This document shows, in pieces, positions 36,341-49,740 of a stretch of 64,000 nt of DNA (positions within the stretch are counted from its first letter, which is position 1; each line of letters opens with the position of its first letter). The notes under the pieces were generated by a model. The model worked only from the letters and a program-made list of their open reading frames with translations, ran no database searches and had not been told where the DNA came from. The stretch is from Eonycteris spelaea. Taxonomy: Eukaryota; Chordata; Mammalia; Chiroptera; Pteropodidae. The stretch covers positions 5,496,501-5,560,500 of the forward strand of contig PUFA01000021.1 in the NCBI GenBank assembly GCA_003508835.1, read 5' to 3'. Position numbers and translations under genes: made by a program.

Positions 36341-37355
36341 CAATGCCTTCTGCATTTACGCCTCATGCACTGGTCGTTAATACCTATTTAATCCCCAATG
36401 TGACAGGCGTGGTCAGAATGACATTATCGGTGATCTCCCTGAATGTCTCCTTCCTTGTGTATACTCCTAAAAGGCACACTTGGAAGTGGCCCCAGTCCTC
36501 AGGCGGAGTTTGGACAAGTCATTTTAGGAAAGAACGCGCTGCTTCCCTGAGCAGGACATAACGGCTTCCACGCAGGCGGGCGAATGCTGAGCTGGCTCAC
36601 AGGGAGCTGCCTCTTACTGTGATTTCACTGTTGACTTGATATCTGGATGCTTCCCTGACTCACTCCTGTGGATTTGTGTCTTCTTATTCTGTATTCGAGC
36701 AATTGTTCTTCGGGGGAGTTGCCGCTTATAGTTATCCATCTGCAGCTCATCCTGTCGGCCCGACCGGTGGCCTCATCCTGATGTGGTCTCTTTGGCTCTC
36801 GTTTTTGGATACAAAGATATTGGCTCACACCAGTGGCTTGATGAGCAGGCTTTGTACTTCTTCCTCCTGGGGCAAAAATGGTGAAAGGTAGCCTGTTAGC
36901 AGAACTGAAATCACAGTAGAGTTTATTTGTTTTTCCTAAGTTGTAATTTTCTATAAAAACTTCCTTCACTTTTTGGGCAGATTCTGAGGATTCAACTAAT
37001 GACAAAGGGAACGGTATGAGCCTGCTGGGAAAAAGTAGGCGTGAGTCCACGGAATCTTTATGAGGACAATAACTTTTTTAGATGTGGATGAAACACTGAA
37101 GAAATGTGTCATTTCACTGGTTAGTGCCTGACTAACCGTGTTTGTGTGTATGTTTAATTCAACACAATTTAGATTAATTTTTTATCTGCATTAAAAATTC
37201 TTATCCCTTACCCTCTTCGCTTCAGGGAAGGCTAAATAAAGATCTCAGATATGGTAATTTATTGGTCTCCTCTGCCTCTGATCCTGGGCTTTCCGTTAGA
37301 TGTTTAAAAACAATAGCTGACAAATAGTTAGACAATTCTGCCTTGTTATGTTGGG
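36340..37355. other. Unique interval
   Basis: No gene or repeat family was recognised. Confidence 0.35.
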
Positions 37356-37560
37356 AGGCTGGCACAGCAGAAAGGGCACGAGGGACAGGTAATATCCGCA
37401 GTCACATGACCCTGGACAAACCTCCCTGGGCCTCAGTGTCTCCAGCAACCTCCTTGTCTATTTCATAGGGTTACGGCAAGAATCAGAGAACACAGTGGGT
37501 GTGAAAATACTTTACAAACTGCAACCTGCTATTCGAATGTCAAAGATTATTATTCAGAAA
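37355..37560 (+). repeat. MIR SINE
   Basis: AGTCACATGACCCTGGACAA, then CTGGGCCTCAGTGTCTCCAG and TTTCATAGGGTTACGGCAAG is a sense MIR. Confidence 0.7.
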
Positions 37561-40380
37561 CTCCAGGAATACCTAACTTATGCAGAGACCCCACCCCTCC
37601 TCACACATGGTTGATGCTGGAGTTGACAAAAGAGCATTTTAATGTATGAAAATGGATGACGTGTTCAGCCTAGGTATACAGAAGAAGGAAATTCAAAGTG
37701 AAGGCAAAGAGAGACTGGTAATTAGAAAGAAAGAATGATAAGAATGAGCAATCAGAAACTCTAGGATTGCTTAGCTTAAGGTGTCAGAAATCTGAATGCT
37801 GGGAAGTGTCTGACGATATTTCAGAGACGAAGAGGAAGAGCATCGGTGATAGGGACAGCGGCCAGACCAGTATTTCTTTTCCCGATGCTTACGTCAACGC
37901 TGCTGTTTTCCCTTCCCTTTGACCTTGGTCGGTTTATCCTCCCCAAAGCTCACTAATGCAGCTTGCTACGTTAACCTACACGGACCTTTAACAACACCGA
38001 AGTACCTGCAAATAAGGACCCGCATGAAAGGGAAAAAGAGTGGTTGACGTAAATGAAGAGCTGAAGCCAACAGGTAGACGATGATTACAGTGATGTGAGT
38101 GGTTTGTCTTTAGGCCTTTGACACCTATTTTTCTGCTCAGTTTCTGTCCATATGGCATGAAGTGATTGAGTATCTGTCCCCATACCTTATGCTCTTTGAC
38201 TAGAGAGACCTCAAGAGTCCATAAGGAGAGCACAAGGAATGGATGTGTCCAACCCAAACTGTGAAGACTATAATTTAAGTGTGTTTCTGCCTTTTCTTCA
38301 ACTTCAGGGAGGATGAAAGAAAAATAGGACAGACTGAACAATAAATACACTCACAAAGCAAATGCCTTTATCGCAACACATATCACATTTTGACTAGTTT
38401 TGTAGGCCCCAAGCCATGAGATGGTGTTAGGGTCCTGTTTTTTATTCTGTTGACTTTAATTAGGCTCACAAGTTTGACAATTTATTGCTATTATCAGTAT
38501 TTTTTAAAAAGCCAGTATTCTTAAAATTTAAGTGCCCCCCAAACTCACTCTGCTCAACTTCACATATTTTAAGAGAAGCTACAAGCATATATTTTTGTGA
38601 TAGTTTCTAATATCAAGTTGACACTGTGGCCATAATTTGATATAGTGGTACAATAACATATAAAAGGCTCTTTATAAAACGGCTCTTTTAGAAATTTATA
38701 AAACATTTGAAAATGAGCCCAAAGGCTTCAGACTGTGGAGAAAGTGAAAGATGACTCCAGTGGGTGCATTTCAGCACAAACCGGTGGGTATTAATGAGTC
38801 GGCCAGAAATCTCTGACCCTCTATCCTGTTTGTCTGCTAGTTATTTTAATGAACATTCTTATTTATTTGGATTTCTGATTTCATCCCCGATCTGTGTGCC
38901 AAAGATCATATTTTTAAAGCAAAAATGTACAGAGGGGCGTGTTGGTCAAACGTGAGAAGAAGCCACCCTCGTCTTCCTACCCTCTCTCTTTCCCCGGAAC
39001 TTGTGTCTCACCAATGGCATCCAGAACCCCAGAGAATTTGTGGACACATTCGAAGAGGTTCTTCTTGCCAGGGGGTACCTGATCTTCTAGGCAGCTATAC
39101 ACGTTGGAGTAGGCATGAAAGAGCATGGTTGAGTCTGAGAAGATGACATTACGATGCGCGAAGTAGCCCTGCCAAATCGGCGCCCCCATCTCATGGGGCC
39201 CAAGGAATTTATAACTTCGGTATATTAGTTCCAATTCAGTACTTGGCTGGCTCCTTGCTTGGCAAGAGTGCTGGGAAGGGCAATCAGTCATTGGCTGGCT
39301 TTTGTTCCCTCTGTTTTTGAAATCTGCTTGCTTTTTATTTTGTTTTCTTTGAAAGCTTCTTTATGTTTTCTTCCCAAGGGAGATCTTTATTCATCTTAAC
39401 GTTTATATCTGGAGGCTTTGGGGATGCATGGACTCAATCCATGATCCCTTAACACCCACCGTGTTTCCCAAACTGGGGCCACTGAGCATGTCCACCCACT
39501 ACGACTGTAGTGTGCCATGTCACCAACACTGCCAATTCACGCTGGCCCAGGACGGTGTGTAATTCAAACTTAAAAAGGGAATTCGTATGGGGCAGAAATC
39601 AAGTCATTAGGAGAAAAATACAGAGCATACAATTTCTTCAGATCATGTGAAGAAGAATTCAGCTCTACCATGTTTTACTTTCGTATATTGTGATGGCAGG
39701 GCTGATACATGGAGGAAACAAAGTTTCAAGGCTTATTCTTGTCTGAGAAAGACATAATCTGATTATTGGCAAAGATGGCAGGTCACTGAAAATGGGGTGC
39801 ATCTCCTTACTTACGTTTGTAGATGCCCACTAGAATCAGAGGTGCTGGGAAAGTTAGGCTTCCTTTTCTTCCACCATATTACTTCTTATGTTGTAAATAC
39901 GCTGCTTTCTGGTGGTACCTGAGACATACCAGTCTCTCTTACTCTGTACAAGTGTCTGTCTTTATGCCCGTGTCTGGAAGAAGAGGGATGAACAAACAAA
40001 AGCATCTGTAACTTGCTTCTTTTGGGACCTTAGACAATGGAGAGGGCCGTGCTCCTGTGAGCACGAGAGAAGGAATGCAAGAGACAGAACTCTTCGAAAG
40101 AGTCGTGTCTCAGTGCCGACCTACTTTTGCCAACTCAAAGATCTTGGTTGGGGCAGTTGGTCAGAGAAAGAAAATTTCTGTGTAACCATGTGAATTTTGT
40201 TCATAAGATGAAACCTGTAGGAAATAACTTCTATCAACAGACAACAAGGATATGACTAGGTCTTTGGCTGAAGTAGCCAGTTGCCAGCTTGGTGAGATTA
40301 GGGGCGCCCTCCTACTCCCCTGTCTGCTGCCCGACTCACCCCAGGGCCCGTGATTATCCTGGTTCTCTCTCTTTTTGGAC
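37560..40380. other. Unique interval
   Basis: No gene was recognised in about 2.8 kb. The frame at 37988-38350 (-) is probably chance. A stretch at 39460-39570 may be a decayed MER element. Confidence 0.35.
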
Positions 40381-40382
40381 GA

Positions 40383-40562
40383 GTGATTTCCAACTGGCTC
40401 AACATTTGAGTCATATAGCAAGAATTAAAAAAAAAACTCATATCTAGGTCCCCCACCCTGCATCTATTAAACCAGAACACCTATGGATGGGGCTGAGGTG
40501 CTCTGTAAGGTGCTTCAAGTGATTCTAATGTTCAGACTGGACTAAGAACTATTAGGTTACTC
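40383..40562 (+). mobile_element. MER5-type hAT element
   Basis: TCCAACTGGCTCAACATTTG, then TTAAACCAGAACACCTATGG, AGTGATTCTAATGTTCAGAC and AAGAACTATTA match MER5A/B. The terminal inverted repeats are decayed. Confidence 0.65.
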
Positions 40563-42690
40563 CATTGATCTCTTCTGATACACAGACACGTTTTCTGACA
40601 TGATGTCACTAAAAGTCATGTAGTTTAACGAATTGTATCAAGTTGGAAACGAGGGAAATTTTGCACAGTTTATGCCACAGACTAAATTTCCCAAAATATC
40701 GCAAGACCATCGCTTACTGCCAATGATAGGTTCGCCAGAAGAGAGGCAAGTCATTGAAACACTCCCCAGACCGCTATGTTATTCCCTGAAAGTCAGATTC
40801 AGGCGAGGCTTGTGGTGCTTTATAGTTGCTTCCAGAATAAATGGCAAAGTGAATACACTGCCTATTGTCTCTGAAAGTTACAAACTATTGTTGTGAAGGA
40901 ACTGAAATGGGGATTTGAAAGAAGAATTAGGTATGGAAGTGGAGATCTATTTGTGACCTGTGTAGGCGGTGCTAGAATTAGAGGTGTACATGCTTGTGTA
41001 TATGATACAGTCTTCCGTGTACAATGAAAACCATTTAAGGAGTCATTTATCGGCGTCTGGATTTTAGGATCGTATGTGTCTGTCTCCTCTAGTGAACGTT
41101 TTTCTCATTTCTAACATCTGTTTGAACAATGGGCAGCAGCACCAATGGAAAATCTCCTGAAATTGAGGATCATGATGCCTGGGAATCAGGTGAAACTTTT
41201 CTTGTGCTGGAATCCTGACCATGATCTCTCATTATTTCATTTCCCTTACGTTTTCTTTGGAATAAATTGTCTCTGTACTTTATTTAGTGAGAGGAGATGG
41301 TGAAATGGATGAACAATATTTTTCCTGTACTTTCATGACCCAATGCTTCATAAATATAATGTAAAGCAAATATAAAATAAAATAATACATAAATCATTCA
41401 ATAATATAAAATAAATAAAATATTCAGAAGTAAAATAAAATTGCTAAATAATAACGTATGAGGCCTTTCATAATGATCATTTGGGCTCAACGGCAGACTT
41501 TCATGGACTATTCCTCAGGTCAAGTTCATAATGCACCCCAAAGAGCTATATACTGGTTGTCCTTAAGAAAGACTGCTTAATGCAAGTAGCAGTATGCCAC
41601 CGCCACCCCCAAACACACTTTCTCACCCACGTGAGCCGCTCCTGTGCCAGGCCTACAGCAGACATGGTGTGGAGGGGAGCAGAGGCCGTGCAGGTCACCA
41701 TCAGAAATTTGAGCGGCGCTTCCTCCCCGCACACCAAGACTTTTGAACACGCGCCCTAAGCTTTTTTTCTCTGAAGAGCGTGACAAAAATGTAAAGTTAT
41801 TGGGGTATTTATTTTGACAGAGGAATGTATACTTTTTCTTTTCTCATCAGATCAAGTATTTGATTACATAAATACAGAAATGTAGTATTTCATGTGTTAG
41901 GTAAGATGTTTGTTCAAGTTCAAGCCACAATTAACCATCTGCTTTATATGCATAAGCAGATATTATATATATGTGTGTGTATAGATAATATACATATACA
42001 CAATTATTTATATATATCCCCCCCAGGGTGATCAATCAAGGTTTGAATTAAGAAAAACTGTTTTATCATTCAGTATTTATGGGGAAATACATGATGTCAG
42101 TTTTTCCCAATCTTGGTTGAAATTCATCTTTATGAGATCACTATGAGAACTCAGCAGTTAGGGGGTGGGATGGGGAATATGGGGCTCTAAGCTCCCATTT
42201 TCCAGCCTGTGTGTAATCACCACGAAAGCATGTTAAAGTATATTACCTTACAGATTCGATGAGACAAGCCTGAGAGCTAAGGGGGCCAGGTGTAGTCCCA
42301 CAATTCCACTTCAGGTGAGAGGGACGCTCAGCATCGAGTTAGAGACCCCCTTCCCTGCGTGTCCAGAGCCTTCACTGAGGAAGGTCTGCTCTCTTTGTGG
42401 TGGGTGTATCTTTAGTCTCCACAACAAAGACAACCCCAACCAACGGATTACTGTCCCTCTGTGTCACTTACCTGTTCCATCTCCATCTAGGTAATGATTC
42501 GTTGTATTAGTATCATTTCAGTTTATTACACGTTCTCATATGTTATGTCCGGTTACCCTGGGCCAGTGGCTAACAGTTCTTACTCAGTGCTTACTCACAC
42601 CTTTCAGCCAAAGATAGGCTTTGACTCTCACCTTGCTTGAGGCTAACATTGTTTTCACTTGTTCAGTTTCCTCTGGCGCCGTTAGACTCG
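40562..42690. other. Unique interval with AT-rich tracts
   Basis: An A/T-rich low-complexity tract (AAATAAAATA units) lies at 41347-41455, and TA/TG-rich microsatellite DNA at 41940-42018. No gene or repeat family was recognised otherwise. Confidence 0.4.
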
Positions 42691-43090
42691 GCGAGGTTCA
42701 GCTGCAGTAACAAATGAAACCCTGAAGTCTCACCGCCTGAACCACATCAAGCTTTGTTTCTGGCTCTGGTCAAGGCCACTGGTAGTCAAGTGACTCTCGA
42801 GGGTAGCTTTTTCCTGGATCCTTGGTGGTCCAGCTGCTTCCTTCTTGCAGCTCTGCCACCTTAACACCTGGCCTCCTTGGCTGCTGCAGCAGGGGAGGAG
42901 CTAGCGGAAGGGTCGTTGCCTAGCTCTCCCATGTGTCCGCCCAGAAGTGGGGATATTTCTCATAGCCATTGACCAGATCCAGGCCCTTGAAGGGCACACA
43001 AACGTCCCATGAGTCACGAGAGCGTCTGCCCTAAGTCCCATGTACATTTTGTCATGATCTACTTTAATCTTAGTTTGATATTTTCCCCAA
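42690..43090 (-). mobile_element. LTR-like or other interspersed repeat, antisense
   Basis: CAGCTGCAGTAACAAATGAA, then GTCTCACCGCCTGAACCAC and CTGGCTCTGGTCAAGGCCAC resemble a common repeat that I associate with MLT1-like LTRs. The assignment is weak. Confidence 0.4.
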
Positions 43091-43315
43091 CAAGCTAAGC
43101 TCCCTTTTCTTCTCCTCCTCCTCTCTTCCTCTCCCCTTTTTCTTCCATTCCTTCATTTTCCTTTCTCAGACTTTGCCTGTTGCAGTAACAGCTCCCTCTT
43201 CACAAAGGCAGTCTCTACTTTTACGAGGATTGGGTCAGTTAAGTCCACGCTCTTTGACCAACCTCAACAGATGAGTTCAGAAAAATTGCATCACCTTTTT
43301 GAAACCTGTTAAACC

Positions 43316-43481
43316 CATGGTTCTCACATTTGAATTTGCATCAGAATCGCCTAGAGGGCTTCTGTAAGCACAGAATTTTGATTCACTAAGTTTGGAGTGG
43401 GGCTGGAGAATTTATTGTTAAAATAAATTCCCAGGTGACATTGATTCTGCTGATCCACGAACCACATTTTGAGAACCACTG
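43316..43481 (+). mobile_element. MER5A hAT-Charlie element
   Basis: It begins CATGGTTCTCACATTTG and ends CATTTTGAGAACCACTG, so the terminal inverted repeats are recognisable. The body GCATCAGAATCGCCTAGAGG is typical. Flanking 8-mers GTTAAACC and ACTTAAAG look like a decayed 8-bp target duplication. Confidence 0.85.
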
Positions 43482-43489
43482 ACTTAAAG

Positions 43490-45520
43490 TTAAACCGACA
43501 TTTGAGAAGCAGGTTGTTTCCATTAACCTGGACTAATTGTTTTTAGAAACCCACATTTTCTGCATACTAACACAGCTGGCAGGGAAGGGGTGCGGTGGGG
43601 AGAGGAAATAAAACTATATTTTGGTAGGAAATATAAGACCAGAGCCATTTATCGTTTGGTCTGTGATGGGGAATAATCTTTTTGTTCCTCTTTTCTCTCC
43701 TTACCTCTTGTTCTCTGTCCCAGATTTTGAAAATGCTCTATTTGTCTGACTGCCTTTTACCTCTCCCATGATAGTGTTGAATCAAGAGCAGGAGGATGCC
43801 CCATGGGGACAGCAGGGGTGGAGGCTGGCATCTGGCAGGGCAGGAGGGAGGGACAAGAACTCACTCCCAGTGTGTGGCGTGATGTCCTCGGGCTCCCTAT
43901 GGGATCTTCGGTAAAATCTCATTGTTCACTATGGCCTCCTGCAGTCAACCCCAGGTAGGCGCCGGATGGCCCTAAAGGACCACAGCCACGTTGGTTCGTG
44001 GATACTTGTCCTACATCAGGAACTCACTTCGGCCAGTGCTGCAGGACGAGCAACGCTGGCACCATGGGAGATTCTGTATATTAAATTATCGCCCTTACGA
44101 AATAGTTCTCTTTGTTGATTTCCTATTTGTTCACATTTAAGTTCATTTAACGGACATTCGTTGAGGCTTTGCTATGCATTAGGTGCCGAAGGGATGGTAA
44201 AGGCAGCTAATGTTCTTATTCTTTCTTCTTTAGAGCCTAAGCATGCTGTCATATAGAATAATCTTTTGGATGCCACATGGCTCTGCTCTCAAATTATGGT
44301 GACATCATAAAAATGCCTTGTGGAACTACAGTCAGGCGTTTGAGCAAAACGAAGGCGTCGGGGGGTGTGCTGTTGACCTCACCGTGAGAGCGGGTGTTTA
44401 AATGAACAGACGATAGTGCTTCAAAGTGGCGACCTGGATTCGACCTGATACCTCATATTAATGAGGGGATTCAGAATGAGCGGCCACGTACTTTTTAACA
44501 GGCCGAGAAGAATATTCCACTCAGAAAAATGAAAAATGAAAATGGCTGCCAGCGTTATTTGCCTGTTTTTGTGCTTTTCTGAATTCACTTCGTTATGGAG
44601 ACGAGAGCGGTGGTGACAACCCACAGAAGTGATGGGCGTGTGGGGTCACGCGTTAGCCTGGGGGCCGCCAGCCAAGCTTTCACTTGCGTTTGCTGCCATG
44701 GCCCGCAGCAAAGCAAGTCTGTATTTTTTTTTCTGAAAATAGCATTCCATTCAAGGTAAGTAAAAAAAAAAAAAAATTAAAACTCTGTCTCTTCTGAATA
44801 TATTCTGTTTTTCGACACACTCTCCTCAATTTTGTTGTTCAGATGTGCTAATCTTGCATGGAGCTCCATAAAGTTCCTCGATACTAACTCTTAAATTAAA
44901 CCTCTTGGAAAAAATAAGTTCCCGAAGAAATGAGGGCAGCATGGTAAGGATGTCTATTCAGTAGTATTTAAGATGCAAAGACTATTTTGGCAATATAAAC
45001 GAGGCAGAACGGGCCGTGGCAATAAACACGATGCTCTTCCCATGTAACTGTAATGACGCTGCATTTCGCTTGTGAAATCTGCACGAGAGGCTGGTCGCAG
45101 GCCCACAGACAAAGCCCAGGGAGGTGCATGTACCTAGGACGGCTCTGGAATGGCTTGACGACCTGGTAGTCTGAGAAACATCTTTATCACAACCAGCTCA
45201 GGTAATCTACAGAAGATTCTTCGAATTCAGAGCCATTGAATCTGATGAATATAAAAAGAGAGGGACCAAGCCACGTCCTCTGCAGAGGGGCTCAGTCCCG
45301 TGTGACAGTGTGGGGGAGATGCCCCGTGGCCGTTCTCCATAGACTGTTAGGATTCTTCCGGCTCCCGCGCAGCAGCAAGGAGAGCGATCGGTTTGTAGCC
45401 AATAAAAAAGGCAATCGGCTGCAAGGTTCGCTTTGCTAAGTTGTCCCCCGTCTTGCATAGGCCTGCAGCCGCACAGCAGCGCGAAGGGACAGCAACAGGT
45501 TCCCGTTAGCATGTGTTTAT
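43490..45520. other. Unique interval
   Basis: A short antisense L2-like piece lies at 44145-44200 (GGACATTCGTTGAGGCTTTG). No other repeat and no gene was recognised. Confidence 0.35.
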
Positions 45521-45524
45521 GCCA

Positions 45525-45640
45525 GCAGAGCAGTCGACACACGCTGAGACCAACAATGCTCGGGACACCGTGCTGGGTCGCTGTGGGATGCGAGAAGACC
45601 TCGGCCCCCACCTTCATGGAGTCTACAGAATGATCTGCTT
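45525..45640 (-). mobile_element. L2 fragment, antisense
   Basis: CACACGCTGAGACCAACAAT with CCCCCACCTTCATGGAGTCT fits antisense L2. Confidence 0.45.
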
Positions 45641-47318
45641 CTCTGGCTTGTGGGAAATTAAACAACTTCTTTTGTGTGTTGCGTTTAGGGGAGGAGCAGA
45701 CACGCACAGGAGGAGCACCTGGAGGTGTGCCAATACCAGGTTGGGGAGGCACCAAGCCACTGATCTCCCCGTCTTCGGAGCAGCCAGGTGGCGTGCAGAG
45801 TGACCAGCGGCCAGGGTCTGCCTCTCTGGCCAGGGAAACTGCTGGTGGCCTCTCCTCTCACCTCAACCCTTTTATCGCTTGGTATCATTCAAGCATCATT
45901 TCTCTGGGTGTCATGACATGGTGGAAGGTGGATCCCTAAAGAAGATGATGGTTCATCTGAGGCTTCAGGTTCCAGGAAGAGAATTCTGAAGCTACAACAG
46001 AGGCCAGCACTGCCGTGTCCTCTAGGGCAGCAGTTAGGGTTTGGTACTGCCAGAGAGAAAGGGCAGAAGGGATGATGGGAAAGTCACACGCAAAGGGATC
46101 AAGAGCCTCATAAGGTGATTCAACTTCTGCCCGAAGTCTGGGAAGAGCCACTGAAGGACCATACACAGGGCGGCGACTCGGTCGGTCTGTTACAGGGGGG
46201 GTGGACACTCGGGAAGGGCCAGTGAGTGAGCGAGCAGAACAGGGGGTTTGTGAGGGTCCAGGGGAGATGTAATGAGGGCCCCTGCCAGGGCAGAAGCAAT
46301 CGTTAGCTTAAAAATCTTTGGCAAATTACACAGTGAACTATCAAAATCGACTTTAAAACGGAGGCTCAGTGGGTCTCGTTTGAAGAAAAGGGGTTGGATC
46401 GCATGACTTCTTAGATACTTCCCCCAGCCCTGTTATTCCATTTCTTAGGAGCCTTTTATTTAGCCTAACGCAGCATCTAATGAAATAAGGCTTTTGAGAA
46501 TAAACTTTTGAAATTAATATGTTGGGATATTGCTAGAAGCTTTTTGAATGATGAGTTTTTTGTTTGTTTGTTTGTTTTGTTTGTTTTTTAAATTTCAAGA
46601 GCCAGGAGTGAAACTCACCAACGTATTACTTCCAGGTGAAGCCACCGTTGTTACTCTTATAGGGACTCGAAGGCAGTTTTAATTATTAACAAATTAGTGG
46701 GTGGAAATGGAGACCTGTCACTTTCATTCTTCTCCTGGCACATGTCGTTCATCATTTTTGGCTTTTGGCACAGTGACTAAGGGCACGTCAGTCACGGTTT
46801 AAAAAGGGGGACTCGGGTCTCCTACCTCTGTCGTCTTTCCCCTGAGCAGCCTCAGTTTCCACCTGTGGCCAAAGCCGCCCTGGTCCGTCCCTGAAGGTGG
46901 GACCGGGACTGGCCCACTGTGCTTCGGAACCCTTGTCCAGGCTTCGTGGGCCCCGCTTGCTCTGTGGGTCCCCGGGAAGGCTGTGAGCCGGCGGGCACCG
47001 GCAGATCTCACCCCCGGGAGACGGGACCAGGTGTGGAGCGTCTTTTTCCTCTGTCCCAGCCCTGCCTCTGACCCCACCTGTCCCCAAGATGGGCAGATGA
47101 GAGCAATGATGTTCTGTAGCCTGAAGACTGAGGCCCCCTTCACCACTACCCATGAAGAACCGAGGGGGTTTTTCAATTAAAACTAGGTTCGATGTGAGAA
47201 TAACGGTCACAGTTCTTGAATGCCGGAGCGTAGGACAAGGTCGTGCACCTCTGTATATTTCGTGGTCTGACGTGCTGGCAATTTGGGTGGACCACGGAAG
47301 GACAGGCCACCATCTAGA
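45640..47318. other. Unique interval
   Basis: A TTTG microsatellite lies at about 46558-46588. Open frames on both strands at 46788-47435 lack recognisable domains. Confidence 0.35.
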
Positions 47319-47319
47319 G

Positions 47320-47510
47320 CAGCGGGGACTGGTGCTCCTATGAGAATCTAACGCCTGATGAGCTGAGGTGGTGATGCTGGCGCTGGGAGCAGCTGCAAAT
47401 ACAGATGAATCTTCATTCACTAGCCTGCTGCTCACCTCCTGCTGTGCAGCCCGGTTCCTAACAGGCCATGGACCGGTACCAGTCTGCAGCCTGGGGGTTG
47501 GGGGCCCCTA
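47320..47510 (+). mobile_element. Small non-autonomous hAT element
   Basis: GCTCCTATGAGAATCTAACG, then CACCTCCTGCTGTGCAGCCC, GTTCCTAACAGGCCATGGAC and GGGGGTTGGGGGCCCCTA match a common eutherian hAT (Tip100/Zaphod-like) element, reduced to 191 bp. ATCTAGAG on the left and TTTTAGAG on the right look like an 8-bp target duplication. The left inverted repeat is damaged. Confidence 0.7.
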
Positions 47511-47514
47511 TTTT

Positions 47515-49485
47515 AGAGTACATTACCTTTCTAAGTTCCCAAAGAGGAAACGGGATGGGAGGGCATTGGCCCTTGGGTGGGCTGCAGCATGGACTCTTGT
47601 GTAGCTCTTTGCCAGACCTCTGAGCCCCACGCAAGGGACATGGGGGCAGTTTCAACGGGGCTCAGGGCCTGGGGGGAGAGGACACAGGGTCGTTCATGTA
47701 TTCCCCCAAACCTCTAAGCTCACCTGGTGCTTAACTAAATGAAAGCCACACAGAAGTATCTTGTAAATGGGGATCCAGGAGGGTCTGACCCAATATTCAA
47801 ATGTCTTGTGAACTGTTTTTCTACATCCAACCTAATTTCAATTCGAAGTGCAATTTACTTCAGGTGTACTAAGACGGAATTCCTCCCCTGAGAAGGTTGA
47901 CTCAACGGTTTCGATTCTTCTCAAAGCAACATGGAGATGAGAAAACCCACAATAATTTACCTCTGCACCCCGTCTCCCAGCTGTCCAATTTGTATCACAA
48001 GCAGTGATGGAAGAGGAAAGAGAATGAAGAGAGAATTACAGGGCAGGCAAGTACAACCGTGGAGGCGAGGCAGCCGGGGGAAGGGAAGAGGAGACAGGTC
48101 TTTCTGGACTGTGGGTGACTATAGGAGGAAGTCGCTGGTTTAGGAGAAACTACATTGTGGTCTTTTCTGATCTGCCTTAAAAAGGGTCACAATTTTCATC
48201 GTAGGAACATTTCCTGGTCACCTTTCTTATTGAAAACTCCGTTTCACAGGGACATATTCTTTCTTTTTGAAAGAGAAGCACGTAACTTTCCTGTAAGGGG
48301 TAGAGGAGGAAGGTGGGATCACTAAAGAGCTTTGATTGTTTAATTATCAGCCACTTCCGGCGTTTCAATGCTTCTGTCCCAGTAATTCTGAGTACACGCC
48401 ACTTTTCTCAACAGAGGCCCCTTTTAAATTGTTAAAGTTGTTGGCTGTCTCAATGTTGATTTTCTTTTTTTTTTTTAATTGTTCAAGACCTTCCTGTAAG
48501 CAACTTCCGAATATCCTCCTTGCGCATTTAAGGAGGCAGAAATTAGGCCCAGAGTTGCTGAGCCTGTGGGTGTCTTACAACCAAAGCGATCTTAATGGCA
48601 TCCGAATGTTCGAGCTCTCCTTTCTTCCGTGTAAGGTTACCATCCGGATAAAAGAATTGGCTTGGATGCCCCAGTGGTTATTGGAGTTTGGAAAATGCCC
48701 CTGAAGAGTGAGAGGTTTGTGAGATTTTCTTTACTAAATGAGAGTTAAGCCACTGAACCAGTATCGGTACCTATAGTGCGTGAGGGAATTCGTTCTGTTT
48801 CATGTGCTTTTTTTAGGGATTCTCTTCATACTTTAGATACACTGAGAAATTCTTGGGTGAATGCTTATGTCAGAGGAAGTAAAGATCTTATGGGTGACAG
48901 CACCACCTGACTCAGAAAGTAGTTAAAAAAAAATAAGCAAAATGTTAATGGTTTATAAGAGGAGAGATGTTGTGGCTTCACAAAGTGGTTTGAATTCTCC
49001 AAATAGAGGCTTGGTAGTGTTTTGGGATTATGTGAGAAGCCCTCACATAGATTTATGTATTACCTTATAAAATTTATAAAACACTCAGTTCATAGGATGG
49101 AGATAATTTCATTGGTGTTACCTCCACATACGATTTCTGATCAGTGGTCTGAGTAAAATGGAGAATGAGCCCAAAGAAGTCAACCAAAGTATTTAATCAT
49201 CATGTTTTCAGACCTTTACCTCCCTTAAAATCTCTCCTATTTTAGGGGCCCAAGAACTGTCACCTGGCCAATTTCTCTGTTAAATGCAGGTCCTATTTCC
49301 CCAATTCTGCAAACTTCCCTTTCAGTTAAATGACAAAATTCCTTGCCGTTTGGTTCCTTTGGTATGACCGAGTCCCGTCCAAGTGTGAGATGATTTCTGA
49401 GCAGAGATGCACCTCACTATTCTTGAATAACCAATCCATTATCTGAATAGCATCCCCCCCTCACGGGAATCACATGCACGTTTCT
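47515..49485. other. Unique interval
   Basis: No gene or repeat family was recognised. There is a short T-run near 48461-48476. Confidence 0.35.
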
Positions 49486-49487
49486 GT

Positions 49488-49740
49488 GTCGCCACATGTA
49501 CTGAGCACCCATCATGTGCTGGGCGTGGGGCCAGGAGCTCAAAACATCCAGACGCTCAGGACAGACCCCCAGCGACCTTCCGTTTTGGGAAAACGGCAAA
49601 GCCAAGCCATGATTACGAGACAGGGTGGGGAGGCCGCGCTAGAGGCATGCGGGAGGTGCTGTGGGAGATGAGGACAGGGCTCCAGATCAGATCCTGGCCC
49701 GGAGAACCCTTCGCCCAGGCTGCGTCATGGCCGATTGCTG
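49488..49740 (-). mobile_element. L2 fragment, antisense
   Basis: GAGCACCCATCATGTGCTGG with GGAGCTCAAAACATCCAGAC fits an antisense L2 3' region. Confidence 0.5.

Noticed and set aside
39460..39570. A possible MER element (TTTCCCAAACTGGGGCCACTG)
   Set aside because: The start resembles a hAT end, but no matching right end or body was found.
45207..45755. A 182-codon frame on minus
   Set aside because: It crosses an L2 fragment, has no domain, and is mirrored by open frames on plus.
46788..47435. A 215-codon frame on minus, the longest in the window
   Set aside because: Its start overlaps the hAT element at 47320-47510, other frames on both strands are open over the same GC-rich DNA, and no domain is visible.
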